DNA from: JAPLST01 sp964397565
GTDB taxonomy: Bacteria > Auribacterota > UBA3054 > JAPLST01
Length of the DNA stretch: 6,360 nucleotides
Assembly (NCBI GenBank): GCA_964397565.1
Contig: CAYNJC010000076.1
Location: forward strand, 1 to 6,360
Direction of reading: 5' to 3'
In this document: positions 6,257-6,360 of the stretch, piece by piece
How the letters are laid out: the number at the start of each line of letters is the position of its first letter
Position numbering within the stretch: the first letter of the stretch is position 1
Program-made: the position numbers and the translations under genes
The notes under the pieces: generated by a model
The model's database searches: none
Told to the model about the DNA's origin: nothing
Seen by the model: the letters and a program-made list of their open reading frames with translations, nothing else

Positions 6257-6360
6257 GCCGGCAATGAACGCTGAACGCTGAACGCTGAACAGTGAACAGT
6301 GAACCTACTAATGAGAGCGCTTTCTACGTTGCAGTGTACTTGTAGCCGCCCGCGGTGAGG
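6257..6360. other. non-coding region downstream of recA
   Basis: These 104 bases hold the heptamer tandem repeat and then about 55 bases with no recognisable gene. There is no hairpin plus T-run, so the recA terminator, if intrinsic, lies beyond the window. A short imperfect palindrome GAGAGCGCTTTC (6313-6324) and a GC-rich edge (CCGCCCGCGG, 6347-6356) are present. The latter could be the left arm of an inverted repeat cut off by the window end. Confidence 0.6.
6265..6304 (+). repeat. 7-bp tandem repeat TGAACGC / TGAACAG, about 5.7 copies
   Basis: Units are TGAACGC at 6265, 6272 and 6279, TGAACAG at 6286 and 6293, and a final partial TGAAC at 6300-6304. The core TGAAC is invariant and the last two bases switch from GC to AG partway through, indicating stepwise expansion of two variants. 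It begins 9 bases after the recA stop and is non-coding. Length suggests slippage-driven variation; no function can be assigned. Confidence 0.85.

Noticed and set aside
6265..6304. CRISPR-like array
   Set aside because: The units are only 7 bp and contiguous, with no spacers.
6311..6358. 15-codon open frame after the heptamer array
   Set aside because: It is very short, lacks a ribosome binding site and has no recognisable product.

Overview
The window comes from a GC-rich bacterial chromosome and is densely coding: four genes, all on the + strand, fill about 98% of it. The organism is probably Gram-negative. Two neighbouring genes encode polytopic membrane proteins of the O-antigen ligase/polymerase (Wzy/WaaL-like) superfamily, and the third and fourth are the widespread pair pncC (cinA C-terminal type) and recA. 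The RecA is a complete canonical bacterial protein. Its wording, and the unusual ligases, would fit a lineage outside the well-studied Proteobacteria, possibly the PVC group, but that placement is only an impression and needs a tree.

Layout. Positions 3-2057 hold the 3' part of a ligase-like gene whose start lies off the left edge. Its membrane core is followed by three copies of a ~110-125 residue repeat. Positions 2093-4645 hold a complete paralogue (850 aa from the preferred start) with the same core and two copies of the same repeat. Six bases later comes pncC (4652-5161), then after 27 bases recA (5189-6256). The last 104 bases are non-coding and contain a perfect-to-degenerate 7-bp tandem repeat.

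How the genes relate. The two ligase-like genes are an ancient tandem duplication and are probably co-transcribed. They are likely to act on a lipid-linked or surface glycan at the inner membrane, with the repeat domains predicted on the periplasmic side. pncC recycles nicotinamide mononucleotide and probably rides on the same transcript, since it has no convincing ribosome binding site of its own. recA has a strong Shine-Dalgarno and a plausible extended -10 promoter inside the end of pncC, so it can be expressed independently.

The part most worth attention is the ligase pair: a varying number of C-terminal repeat domains, and a cysteine where the family's conserved histidine normally stands. 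I see no CRISPR array, mobile element, RNA gene or defence system.
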